From a virus, in the IMG/VR virus record IMGVR_UViG_3300014720_002916, positions 1 to 44,253 of that record: DNA of 44,253 bases. One strand, given 5' to 3'. Made by a program: the position numbers and the translations under genes. Below, one piece after another: positions 36,901-44,253 of this stretch. Under the pieces are notes generated by a model. It had not been told where the DNA came from. It saw only the letters and a list, made by a program, of their open reading frames with translations, and ran no database searches. Position 1 is the first letter of the stretch; the number at the start of each line of letters is the position of its first letter.

Positions 36901-37987
36901 GTGTTAAAGGTATGCTATTATCGTATTCTACTCTTGGTGGAGGGGCTATAACAGGCACAGCCGTATTTTTTGTAAAAACACTACCGGCATAATGACCTAA
37001 TATTAATTTAGAATTTCTTAGTAGATTTACAGGTGTTTGTAAGGTAACAGTATATTGCGTGCCTCCAGAGCTTATATTTTTTTTCCAATCAGTAATAATT
37101 CCACAAAAAACAAATTCATCAACAACAAATCTTGCGGGTGCTCCTATAATATTAATTGGCCAGCCATTTAATTGCTGATAATCAAAGTTATTATTAAATT
37201 TGTCTCCTATAAAACCAGGATCTGGACCAAGCCAGTACTTTTGCTCATAGCTCTTAGTTGATGTATTAAATTCGTAATATAGTTTACCAGGAATAATAGG
37301 TCCACCATTAACATCTGTAAAAGCAGCTGGGGCTGTCCACCTATGAGCCTCCATAATAGCTCTGTATTGTGCTTCAGTATAATTTACTGGTAAAGCTGCT
37401 AGTGCTCGTTGTAAGCTTTCTACTAATGCTTTTGGAGGCTTCATTGAGTTGTAGTAATGATTAGCGGTATCTCTTACTCCTTCTGCTGCTGCTTTTAAAG
37501 CACCATAATTCATGCCAGCATATCTAGAGCTTTTGTCTGCTATGCTCTCAGCCGATACAGAGAACGTTGGCATGGGGTCTCTAACTAGAGTAACAGTTAA
37601 AGTAGAACCGTCACCACTACCCCACCCAAGACTCAAATTAAAGTCAACTACGCTACATCCTAAAAATAATGTCTGAGGAAAAGGACCGCTAACTCTCCAA
37701 TCTAATGGTGGTCTTTCTAGTTTAGCAACTGTTCTATTCGGACTGGGAGCCCTACGGGTTTGTGTTAATTGAGGATGCGGTGTGGGTATTATAGTGGCCG
37801 GAGTGGCTTGTGGTACTGGAGTAGGAGCAGGATCAGTTTTTGGTTGACACGAAGCATCAGGAACAGCATTAATAACAGCTATTCGTGCTCCAACATGAAG
37901 GCCACTCATAGTTGGCATGGGAAAAGGAGTACATACATTATCTTTATCTGATGGCAAATCTGCTGGATCAAAATTTATTCCTGACAT
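33914..37987 (-). CDS. 1357-aa tail-hub-like protein
   Basis: AAGGA precedes the ATG. After a Pro/Thr-rich segment near residues 50-90 (PAPTPVPQATPATIIPTPHP), a beta domain with FNLSLGWGSGDGSTLTVTLV followed by RDP resembles the opening of phage tail-hub (gp27/gp44-like) domains. The pattern FVVDEFVFCGIITDWKKNI fits the next strands. Further on, SISEFVDDVCDKGGCEYFWE and LRTVSRKTQPP resemble the hub's second tube-ring domain. Later parts include a PTDPPTQRG disordered segment and a C-terminal globular part. Call is based on pattern only; a related baseplate or tail-tip protein is the alternative. No lysozyme or peptidase motif was seen. Confidence 0.55.
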   Translation of the reverse strand: MSGINFDPADLPSDKDNVCTPFPMPTMSGLHVGARIAVINAVPDASCQPKTDPAPTPVPQATPATIIPTPHPQLTQTRRAPSPNRTVAKLERPPLDWRVSGPFPQTLFLGCSVVDFNLSLGWGSGDGSTLTVTLVRDPMPTFSVSAESIADKSSRYAGMNYGALKAAAEGVRDTANHYYNSMKPPKALVESLQRALAALPVNYTEAQYRAIMEAHRWTAPAAFTDVNGGPIIPGKLYYEFNTSTKSYEQKYWLGPDPGFIGDKFNNNFDYQQLNGWPINIIGAPARFVVDEFVFCGIITDWKKNISSGGTQYTVTLQTPVNLLRNSKLILGHYAGSVFTKNTAVPVIAPPPRVEYDNSIPLTPWETYYQQAYPSAFASFTKTYKAYISGPVNITDTYVSNQAAYNYFVNQSWKGDIKNDGNLPNVINIYGFLESLGPGFFGGSRQNELGIKYNVITGTLGAMLGSPNSNSPFNPFGALVGVSAEPPFKRPDAAGSNHEWTEVFSLNDKPTVQDKISVPNANAALGNVAGADTPALKNASAVFTEQTYPGVKSIWDFGLIVPKLSVASNTFKQLYYLDLTELPVMPDLLRYDSHSTPTISISEFVDDVCDKGGCEYFWEMLHVSGNTFGIIGDTTTYNILKLRTVSRKTQPPETAVEEYLRGFIGAKTQLDYGKEFNADARTRVMHIGGKQKRLIQVKNFRLGKTQSVHIYSPITRRFMILDVKEKNKIRIPNVGSTRHPLNLIRGAENTNLNEISTAFFANDINWNQTDYGSGGGGGVTNPTAATKQAETDDENPGVSKPQPSRGNLKLKSARERGNKFQVTESPITFLGSYLPSATLVFNRYRDIVVYKTRMNANETAAPTKKTFSYTMQKTIDSAYNKVAGFAVSAAQLGLNSVAKWFGMKTVNLTWKNKTTTPQQTNVYGQGDTSNIGVNSEKNKDNVKLKITTINRFFPLMHDVICPYFGSYKYLPIDGFANSANSAEYIKTPRPVWYDMWTNQVLVVFGINDLPRTRMTLRGTYANGTSFVVTESEIRAALRGFDAWIAYLSARLYKPDIVHMIKKFLCPSASTVPVPPTDPPTQRGSAAADPNRRGDPAAADQAAQVDNDGGSGSSVPSSTSIFDLDNLNECDFCKIFMAIFKMPKINLMNGSVLQANNPINLKAGLAGALYDDMRILHSFFENIGKEFYGKQFMVKLPMIRTYIDRSVYIIDDGFNDSLLYNTDMRIMEGDGKVYSNYKISPQGAWEEAGNMIDDQMVIGGWYANIFQNEQGLLGPILGFWSSMGFDYESYFICKLLKEGNGQRVDPEKTKGSLFKIGDMIHSPRVCLDNVAGTTNNDTTDNSSVQPVPDPRTQPLRHGT

Positions 37988-38009
37988 AATTTTTCCTTAT
38001 AGTTTTAAA

Positions 38010-39911
38010 TTAATCCCATTTCCACGTTACAGTTTTCCCTAATCTACCAGTCAAAGGATCCCAACTATCAGTATCGGATGTAATATACAATTCTCCGTTT
38101 AATTGTCCTCGTGGCATACTTATCCCTTGTCCTCTATTTGCCGGGTCTTGTAAAGCTTCTGAAACCAATGTTGGTGTCCAATTGGCTGGTAATATTGGTC
38201 TCATCAAATCAACATAATCTAATAATCTCTTATAATCTGGATGTCCACTATGCGCAGGACATCCTGTGAATAAAGGACTCAACTGATCAATTCTTCTAGG
38301 AATATCAGTTTGCATTTCAATACTTAAAGTTCTAGACTTACCGGTACTAGCTCCCGTATCTTGTAATAATGGTCCTCTTTTTCTTCCTAGAATAAAAATT
38401 TCATTAACTACAGACGATGGAACATCATCATTAATAGATAATCTAGTAATACGCTGCATAGAATTATTAGGTTGACTAGCGTATCTATATGAATATGTTA
38501 TTTGACCAGTTTTAGGATTAAAACCGAAAGTTTTACTAACAGGATTACGATTTAGATATACTCCGCTAGGATTAATAGAGTTAAGACCAGTTTGTGTAGC
38601 AGTATTTGGTAGTCTGTTCTGATTTCTTACCGTTATAACATTAGGATTTCTGATTGTAGATTGATTAGCCTGATTAAGATTCTCTGATCGTAACACAGAA
38701 GCTAACGCAATTGCTCTAGTGTGTAATGCTGGTTCAACATAATTGTACCACCCGTGCAATGCTGTTTCTGCTTTAGTAATAGCTATTACTTTGTTTGGTA
38801 ATAAACCACTGCCATCTATTTTTCTAGCATTTTCTGTTGTTACGCCAGTACCAGAAGGAGGAGTAACAGAAAAAGGGTTGGAGTCCAATGATCCTGTTGT
38901 TGCTATTGATAGTCCCTGAACAGAACCATTTATAGTTACAGTGCATGGTGGATTAGCCATGGTGCTATCAAACTGACTTTCACTAGCATATTCAACAGTG
39001 TAATCCTCCAAGTAGGATACGTCTTTGGTAAGAGCTAACCAAGTGTCTGTAATTTCATACGATCCATTTGTTTTGTCTATATTAAATGATCTAATGTGGT
39101 TATAAAAATTGAAGGACGTTCCTGCTGTATCTCTTTCTAAAACACCCATATTATTAGTATTAGTATTTGCGAAAGGATACGAGGAGGATAAAGACCCTTT
39201 AGATAAATAACAATGCACAAAAGATTTAGCGTTCATCCAAGCGGCAGATAATGGTCTATTGTCTGGAGCGTTTCCTGCTGGTTTTACCCCGGTAGCAGCA
39301 TTATAACTAACGGCACCTATTCTATGTGTTATTGTATATTTAAGAGCATTATTTTTAACTCCTGCTTGATTAACTCCATTTCCTGCTGTTATAATTTGAT
39401 CAGCATTCTGAGTTGGTAATATTTGTAAGTTATACCATGACTCATCCTGTTCTGGAATAATTTCCCAAGAATCAGAATAGCTTCTAATAGGAATATTTGG
39501 ACAAGGATTTCCTATGTCGGCATGAGTATTGATGTATTCTAATTCTACGCTATAATCTATACTAAAAGTCCAATTATCACTTGTTTTATTAGCATTGTAA
39601 CTTTTAACATTACAAACTACAGGCTGATTATCACAACTTAAAAATTTAAGATCTGTATTATCGCACTGTATTTTTAATTGTCCACCAGTATTTGGCTGAA
39701 ATAAAGTACGTAATTGATTTTCTAAGGGTATTAAAACACTAATACCTATTGTGGTATCGTTTTGACCAACTCTTGGTAAAAAAATCTTACCTTCTAAAGT
39801 GATAGTATTAATAACGCTATTATTCTCTCCGGTACCGGAATTGATAGATACCAGTGGCGTTGGACCGAAATAATTTAGATCTTGATTTTTAAAAAGTATC
39901 TTAACGGCCAT
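38010..39911 (-). CDS. 633-aa beta-rich tail/baseplate protein
   Basis: Starts MAVKILFKNQDLNYFGPTPL with AGGAAA just before. Two spaced motifs, FNIDKTNGSYEITDTWLAL and FGFNPKTGQITYSYRYA, share a K-T-x-G-x-(Y/I) loop and may mark a repeated beta-domain; the C-terminus LGKTVTWKWD has a similar strand. Two Cys-containing loops (CDNTDLKFLSCDN, CPNIPIRSYSD) occur in the N-terminal third. No catalytic motif. It lies between the hub-like gene and the fibre-like gene, so a distal-tail or baseplate connector is plausible; I do not recognise the family. Confidence 0.6.
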   Translation of the reverse strand: MAVKILFKNQDLNYFGPTPLVSINSGTGENNSVINTITLEGKIFLPRVGQNDTTIGISVLIPLENQLRTLFQPNTGGQLKIQCDNTDLKFLSCDNQPVVCNVKSYNANKTSDNWTFSIDYSVELEYINTHADIGNPCPNIPIRSYSDSWEIIPEQDESWYNLQILPTQNADQIITAGNGVNQAGVKNNALKYTITHRIGAVSYNAATGVKPAGNAPDNRPLSAAWMNAKSFVHCYLSKGSLSSSYPFANTNTNNMGVLERDTAGTSFNFYNHIRSFNIDKTNGSYEITDTWLALTKDVSYLEDYTVEYASESQFDSTMANPPCTVTINGSVQGLSIATTGSLDSNPFSVTPPSGTGVTTENARKIDGSGLLPNKVIAITKAETALHGWYNYVEPALHTRAIALASVLRSENLNQANQSTIRNPNVITVRNQNRLPNTATQTGLNSINPSGVYLNRNPVSKTFGFNPKTGQITYSYRYASQPNNSMQRITRLSINDDVPSSVVNEIFILGRKRGPLLQDTGASTGKSRTLSIEMQTDIPRRIDQLSPLFTGCPAHSGHPDYKRLLDYVDLMRPILPANWTPTLVSEALQDPANRGQGISMPRGQLNGELYITSDTDSWDPLTGRLGKTVTWKWD

Positions 39912-39936
39912 AATTTCCTATTTCCTATTCCGATGT

Positions 39937-42900
39937 TCATTCAGACTCAGTTGGCGTTGGTGTTGATGTTAGCGTTGGTGTTGTGGACGGTGTGGAAGTT
40001 ACGGTTTGAGAAGGAGTTATAGATTGAGTGAATCCTGGTGTTGATGTTGTGGTAGATGTTGGTTCTGGTTGAACAGATCTCGGGATGGGGATGAATAACG
40101 AATGATTAGATATGGCACTCATACCAAATAACGACACATCCGACACATCAGAACTATAGTATATTGAGCTGGTATCTCCCCAGTTATCATTAATGATAGC
40201 CGTTGGTATACTAAGAGTAGGCTGACCACCGGCGCTCTTTCTAGCATTACCTGTTTGTCCGTATTCTAAACTTCCCCAAGAATATAATCTATTATCTAAT
40301 GATTGTATAGCAAAGGAATTCACTCTTCCTCCGAATACTCTAGACCAATAGTTTCTGGTGTTGTCTTGTCTTACTAGAAGTATCTCTTGAACAATAGCAT
40401 CTGTTGGACCAGTAATAACCCTTGTTCCTCCAGAGATTGGTGCTACTTGGGCGTACTGATTGTTACCCCAACCCCATAAAGAACCATAATTGCTATTATC
40501 TTGGAATTCTTTCTTAATAGCCAATGTATGATACGCTCCACAAGATACGTCAATCCATAAATCTTGTTCGAACAATAAAGAGCTAGAAGTATTGTCAGAT
40601 ATACGATATAACATTACAGGCAATGGGGCATAAGAAAATCTTCCTGTTCTAATATTTAGATCTGCTTTTAAGAAATCTGTAATAACAGGATATGGGTCAG
40701 CTGTGACATTTAGTGTTAAAATTTTACCAGATAAAGTGTTTGCGGCATTATTCGCTAGACCGGCTTGTTGCTCTTGATTAAGGCCCCAGCACCATATTCT
40801 ACCAAAATTGTCTAAGCCTGCTGCATGGAATCTGCCTAGAGATATCTTTTTCCATGCAAATGCTCTACAATCAATTTTATCAACATAGGGCATGTTCATC
40901 ATTAAGAAACGTGGTGCAAGAGTGATGATTGGTGGCAGTATTGGGTTGCCGGAAGCGTCTACATCTTGTACTTTACCTAGACCTAACTGACCAAATTTAC
41001 CACTACCACAAGCGTAAAGTCTATCGTCTGTATCTAAAGCATACGAGTGAGCTTCACTAGCATATACATGTTTAAACGATTGATAACGATATGAATAGTC
41101 ACTATCATCATAACTATTAACAAAAGGTATAACGCTAACAAACTTGATATCATTAACCATAGGATCGCTAGAACTCTTAATATTTTCATGATCTATGGTA
41201 ATCTTTGTCGCATCTTTATTGGCATCGTAAACTATACTTAAAACTTTTAATCTTCTGTATAGATAAGGATAACTATGAGCGCCTAAAGCATTAACTTCAC
41301 ATAAATGTTTGTTGTCATTATTAATAACATCTGTTATATCTCCAGCTAACCATAAAACATTAAAAGCTTCCTTAGTAGGAGTAACACTAGGAGTAGGAGT
41401 ATTTGTTCCAGATAGTGTTGGTGTTGAAGTTACAGTTTGTGTTGGTGTGCCAGTAGGATCATTGGTTCTAGTTACGCTAGGAGTAGGAGTTCTAGTTCCT
41501 GTTTGAGTTCTAGTTGGAGTATTAGTTGGTGTCGGTGTTTTTGTGGTATCTGGGGGTAGAGTTCCAGTACTTGTGGTTGTTGGTGTTGGAGATTCTGTTA
41601 AAGATGTTGTCGGAGTACTGGTTAAAGTAGTAGTAGTTGTTGGTGTTGGAGTAGACGACAGGGTATTTGTTGTTGTAGCAGTATAGGTTTGGGTTGTAGT
41701 AGGTGTTGGTGTAGTGTTGAAAAGCTGTTTATTGTATAGGCAATAGCGATACTCCTTATATACATTTATAAGTCTTGGGAATGCTGAAGCTAATAATCCC
41801 GGATCAGTATTTAATCTAGTAACTGATACAACAGTTGATACCACTGTAGTATTTATATCTTGAGTCAGATCAAAAGTATCTATATCTAAGATATCAGGAT
41901 TATCTGTTTCTAATAGTCTCACATTCAATACAGTCTTAACATTCGGTTCATCTTCATCTTCTAAGGACGGCTCACCATATAGTTTTGCATAAACTTTAAT
42001 ATTTGCTATACCATTATAATATTCTATTTCTAGATTATCTTGTACTATATATTCATTAATACAATTACCATATACTTTTAATTCGTAAGTTTGTAGATCT
42101 TGACTGATTTGAGTTATACTGGATATAGGTCTCAGTAAGTAGTGCTGTCCTAATTGTCCATCAGAATTTCTACCCCAAGACCATACCTTTCCTGATGTGT
42201 CTAAAGCTAGTGTGTGAGACGAACCTAGACTAATTTCCTTAAAGATTGTTGATTCGTATCCAGAGGGCATAACCACAGGAGTAAAGTTTTTCTTGCCAAT
42301 ATAGTTACCTAGACCTAATTGGCCCCAAGCGTTATTACCAACAGAATGAATTTTACCTAATGAGTCTATGCCAGCACTAAAATTTGTACCAGTAGAAACA
42401 TAATCAAAATAAATAGATTGTCCATTTCCATTTTTTGTATATCTAATTACATTATCATAATTCAAAAACTTACCAGAGGTATCTTTTTCTAGATCCATAG
42501 GTAATACGAATTTTAGATTATCTACAAAACTTAACTGGTTATCTCCGTTATATCCCCAAACATAAACATTTGATTTTATTCCAGCCATTGTTGGCGTTAC
42601 GCTAGGTGTCGGAGTATTTGTAGATGTTTGTGTTGGGGTGTGCGTTGGTGTTACTGTTGGTGTTTGAGTGTTGGTCGGAGTTTGTGTTTGTGTAGAGGTT
42701 AGGGTTGTGGTTGTGGTTGGCGTTCTTGTAACGGTTTCTGTGGTTGTGGGAGTAGGCGTCTTGGTTAATGTTGTGGTAGTTGTAGGTGTTTGTGTTGGCG
42801 TTACTGTCTTAGTTGTTGTTGGTGTTGATGTCTTTGTGGGTGTTTTTGTTTTGGTGGGAGTTGCAGATAAAGTCAGTGTTGTTGTGGGAGTATTGGTAGA

Positions 42901-44253
42901 CCTAGGTGTTCTTGTTGGAGTAGATGTAGGAGTTTTTGTTAGAGTGACCGTTGTAGTTGGGGTTTGAGTAGTAGTACTAGTTATAGATGGTGTTGGTGTC
43001 GGAGTAGGAGCAACCAAAGACTGCTGCTCTACAACAGAGTATGGTTGAATATTCCTAAAAATACTAGATGACCAAGATACAGAATTACCAATAATCCATG
43101 TTGATGGAATAATTTTTCCTCTTAATCTCGGTAAGTAACCAAATGATAAACCTATAGAATATCCACAAGCAACTACACAAGGGCTCGCAAAACCATTATT
43201 ATTGGTAGTAACATAAGCTACAACTTGATTGTTACTATCAAGCATTACTAATTCTAAACTAGCATACTTTAGATTATTATAACCAGGATTATTATCTTTA
43301 AATGTTTCTATATCATCCTCATAGCTATAATTAATCGATAAATTAGGATAACTAAGCTCTCCAACTAAAAATGGAACACCTCCTAGATTATCTTTACCCG
43401 GGAATAGTGTTTTAGATTGTCCGTTTTCATTTTCTAATGACGCTGCTCCTCCAACACAATATACTCTCAATGGATATCTAACCAGAGAATAGATATTAAC
43501 CCCAATACGGAATCCGGTATCTGTAGCTCCAGAAGTATATGGTATACTATCACTATATAGTTTAGATAGTTTTTTATACTCGCTAACCGGAGTTTGAAAA
43601 GAAGACCCAAACAAAACCTTAGCTGTTTTACTATTATCCGTATTTGTATCTGTAAGTTCTTGTATATTGCCAGCTAAATGATATAACCCATAGGGAGAAT
43701 ATGCTTTTGGCCTAGTGTCACAAGCTACGTATGATTTTAGACTATTTTTGATATTACCCCAATATACATTTTGTAATGTAGCATCATTGGTTATAGACTT
43801 ATTACCATCTATTTGTAATAGGGTTGGATTATCTCCAGATGTAAATAGTATGAAATAATCATTTCTAAGTCTAAAGATGTATTTACCGTCAGAAAATACC
43901 TCATCAAAATCGTCGTAGGTTCTACCCAATCTTCTCTCAACGTAGTCTCTAAGCTTATACATCAAATCAGCATTAACGTTTACAGGAGTACTAAAATTGT
44001 ATTGATCTTTTAATTCGTTATATTCTAATTCTGTTAACAATAAATCCAAAACCCTAGAAGAATCTAGACACGAAAGACCGGGAGGATTGTCAGATATGGT
44101 TGCATACTGGTAATATTGTTTTGTGGAATTTTCATAATATGCTGCTTTGTATAGTTCGTTTTCGGTGGGAAGCCAAAACTTTGCATTTTCAGTTTTTTCT
44201 ATAACATTAGTTTTTAAATATATGTTATATGCACCTGTTTCTGTGACTCCAAC
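39937..44253 (-). CDS. FGE-sulfatase/RCC1/Thr-Pro-rich fibre-like protein, 5' end outside window
   Basis: The minus-strand frame is open to the right edge, giving at least 1438 residues; the TTG at 44049 is not the true start. Near the edge it has FWLPTENELYKAAYY, and later YGLYHLAGNIQELTD and TDTGFRIG, the hallmarks of the FGE-sulfatase (SUMF1) fold. Its remaining parts are three Thr/Pro-rich blocks alternating with RCC1 propeller blades such as NAWGQLGLG, GKVWSWGRNSDGQLG, YACGSGKFGQLGLG and SLWGWGNNQYAQVAP. The C-terminus ends in TPTPTESE. Overall it looks like a long, modular tail fibre or appendage. FGE-type domains here probably serve as a C-type-lectin-like binding fold rather than as an enzyme. 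Confidence 0.75.
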   Translation of the reverse strand, partial: VGVTETGAYNIYLKTNVIEKTENAKFWLPTENELYKAAYYENSTKQYYQYATISDNPPGLSCLDSSRVLDLLLTELEYNELKDQYNFSTPVNVNADLMYKLRDYVERRLGRTYDDFDEVFSDGKYIFRLRNDYFILFTSGDNPTLLQIDGNKSITNDATLQNVYWGNIKNSLKSYVACDTRPKAYSPYGLYHLAGNIQELTDTNTDNSKTAKVLFGSSFQTPVSEYKKLSKLYSDSIPYTSGATDTGFRIGVNIYSLVRYPLRVYCVGGAASLENENGQSKTLFPGKDNLGGVPFLVGELSYPNLSINYSYEDDIETFKDNNPGYNNLKYASLELVMLDSNNQVVAYVTTNNNGFASPCVVACGYSIGLSFGYLPRLRGKIIPSTWIIGNSVSWSSSIFRNIQPYSVVEQQSLVAPTPTPTPSITSTTTQTPTTTVTLTKTPTSTPTRTPRSTNTPTTTLTLSATPTKTKTPTKTSTPTTTKTVTPTQTPTTTTTLTKTPTPTTTETVTRTPTTTTTLTSTQTQTPTNTQTPTVTPTHTPTQTSTNTPTPSVTPTMAGIKSNVYVWGYNGDNQLSFVDNLKFVLPMDLEKDTSGKFLNYDNVIRYTKNGNGQSIYFDYVSTGTNFSAGIDSLGKIHSVGNNAWGQLGLGNYIGKKNFTPVVMPSGYESTIFKEISLGSSHTLALDTSGKVWSWGRNSDGQLGQHYLLRPISSITQISQDLQTYELKVYGNCINEYIVQDNLEIEYYNGIANIKVYAKLYGEPSLEDEDEPNVKTVLNVRLLETDNPDILDIDTFDLTQDINTTVVSTVVSVTRLNTDPGLLASAFPRLINVYKEYRYCLYNKQLFNTTPTPTTTQTYTATTTNTLSSTPTPTTTTTLTSTPTTSLTESPTPTTTSTGTLPPDTTKTPTPTNTPTRTQTGTRTPTPSVTRTNDPTGTPTQTVTSTPTLSGTNTPTPSVTPTKEAFNVLWLAGDITDVINNDNKHLCEVNALGAHSYPYLYRRLKVLSIVYDANKDATKITIDHENIKSSSDPMVNDIKFVSVIPFVNSYDDSDYSYRYQSFKHVYASEAHSYALDTDDRLYACGSGKFGQLGLGKVQDVDASGNPILPPIITLAPRFLMMNMPYVDKIDCRAFAWKKISLGRFHAAGLDNFGRIWCWGLNQEQQAGLANNAANTLSGKILTLNVTADPYPVITDFLKADLNIRTGRFSYAPLPVMLYRISDNTSSSLLFEQDLWIDVSCGAYHTLAIKKEFQDNSNYGSLWGWGNNQYAQVAPISGGTRVITGPTDAIVQEILLVRQDNTRNYWSRVFGGRVNSFAIQSLDNRLYSWGSLEYGQTGNARKSAGGQPTLSIPTAIINDNWGDTSSIYYSSDVSDVSLFGMSAISNHSLFIPIPRSVQPEPTSTTTSTPGFTQSITPSQTVTSTPSTTPTLTSTPTPTESE
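39940..40068 (-). repeat. Thr/Pro-rich coding block C (C-terminal)
   Basis: About 40 residues rich in TSTP and TPTP at the protein's extreme C-terminus; on the plus strand it reads as GT-rich GTTGGTGTT-type DNA. Confidence 0.75.
41371..41715 (-). repeat. Thr/Pro-rich coding block B
   Basis: About 115 residues of TPT, TTT and TPTP-type repeats between RCC1 blades, for example TPTNTPTRTQTGTRTPTPS. Imperfect codon-level repetition suggests slippage-prone DNA. Confidence 0.8.
42589..43011 (-). repeat. Thr/Pro-rich coding block A
   Basis: About 141 residues of low-complexity Thr-Pro sequence between the FGE-like region and the first RCC1 blade. Variants such as TPTTTTTLTKTPTPTTTETV recur. It resembles mucin-type linkers, rich in potential O-linked sites. 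Confidence 0.85.

Noticed and set aside
42589-43011. CRISPR-like or tandem DNA repeats, and a plus-strand Val-rich ORF at 42668-42967
   Set aside because: The repeats are imperfect and arise from Thr/Pro codons of the minus-strand protein. The plus-strand Val/Gly ORF is a shadow of them.
39937-44253. Diversity-generating retroelement target in the FGE-like domain
   Set aside because: The lectin-like fold is of the kind used as a variable protein, but there is no reverse transcriptase or template repeat in the window, and the domain is not at the C-terminus as is usual.

Overview
The window is a gap-poor, AT-rich stretch of a tailed bacteriophage genome, probably a large phage that encodes its own replisome. 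The evidence is a complete set of phage-type replication genes, very tight packing (most neighbours overlap by 1-20 bases as ATGA or TAATG junctions), and a run of very large, cysteine-poor, beta-rich virion-like proteins on the other strand. I see no integrase, tRNA, CRISPR array, terminase, portal or capsid gene here, and I cannot assign a host.

Layout. (1) 1-13333, plus strand: replication and recombination operon: 5'-truncated RecA/UvsX-like recombinase, a Vsr-like nuclease, a possible recombination mediator, a zinc-ribbon protein, DnaB-type helicase, DnaG-type primase, dNMP kinase, an HNH nuclease remnant, a RecB/Cas4-type nuclease, and a bacterial-type DNA polymerase III alpha subunit (DnaE) split into two ORFs. 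About 3.5 kb lies between the two DnaE halves: a 59-aa small protein, an 863-aa RCC1-repeat protein that looks like a virion component, and a DEDDh proofreading exonuclease. (2) 13321-13832: ssb as a self-contained transcription unit with a sigma70-like promoter inside a palindrome and a clean intrinsic terminator. (3) 13853-22980, plus strand: a cluster of glycosyltransferases and unknown proteins (two GT4-type, one GT-B-like, one nucleotidyltransferase-like, one GT25-like), interrupted by a Vsr-fold nuclease, a probable single-strand annealing protein and a zinc-ribbon protein. (4) 22977-44253, minus strand: tail or appendage module, read from the right edge leftward: an FGE-sulfatase/RCC1/Thr-Pro-rich fibre-like protein (5' end outside the window), a 633-aa beta-rich protein, a 1357-aa tail-hub-like protein, a 1049-aa protein with a zinc finger, a 145-aa helical protein, a 2288-aa giant protein and a 155-aa zinc protein. 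The two strands converge with overlapping stop codons at 22977-22980.

How the genes may work together. Helicase, primase, split polymerase, exonuclease, SSB and recombinase would form a phage replisome largely independent of the host polymerase. The sugar-transfer cluster lies beside a tail module whose largest fibre-like protein carries three mucin-like Thr/Pro blocks (about 141, 115 and 40 residues). My main inference is that the cluster may glycosylate these stalks, or another phage surface, giving a variable, sugar-coated appendage. The second notable feature is the two-piece DnaE: no intein and no space for an intron is visible, so the two halves probably assemble non-covalently.
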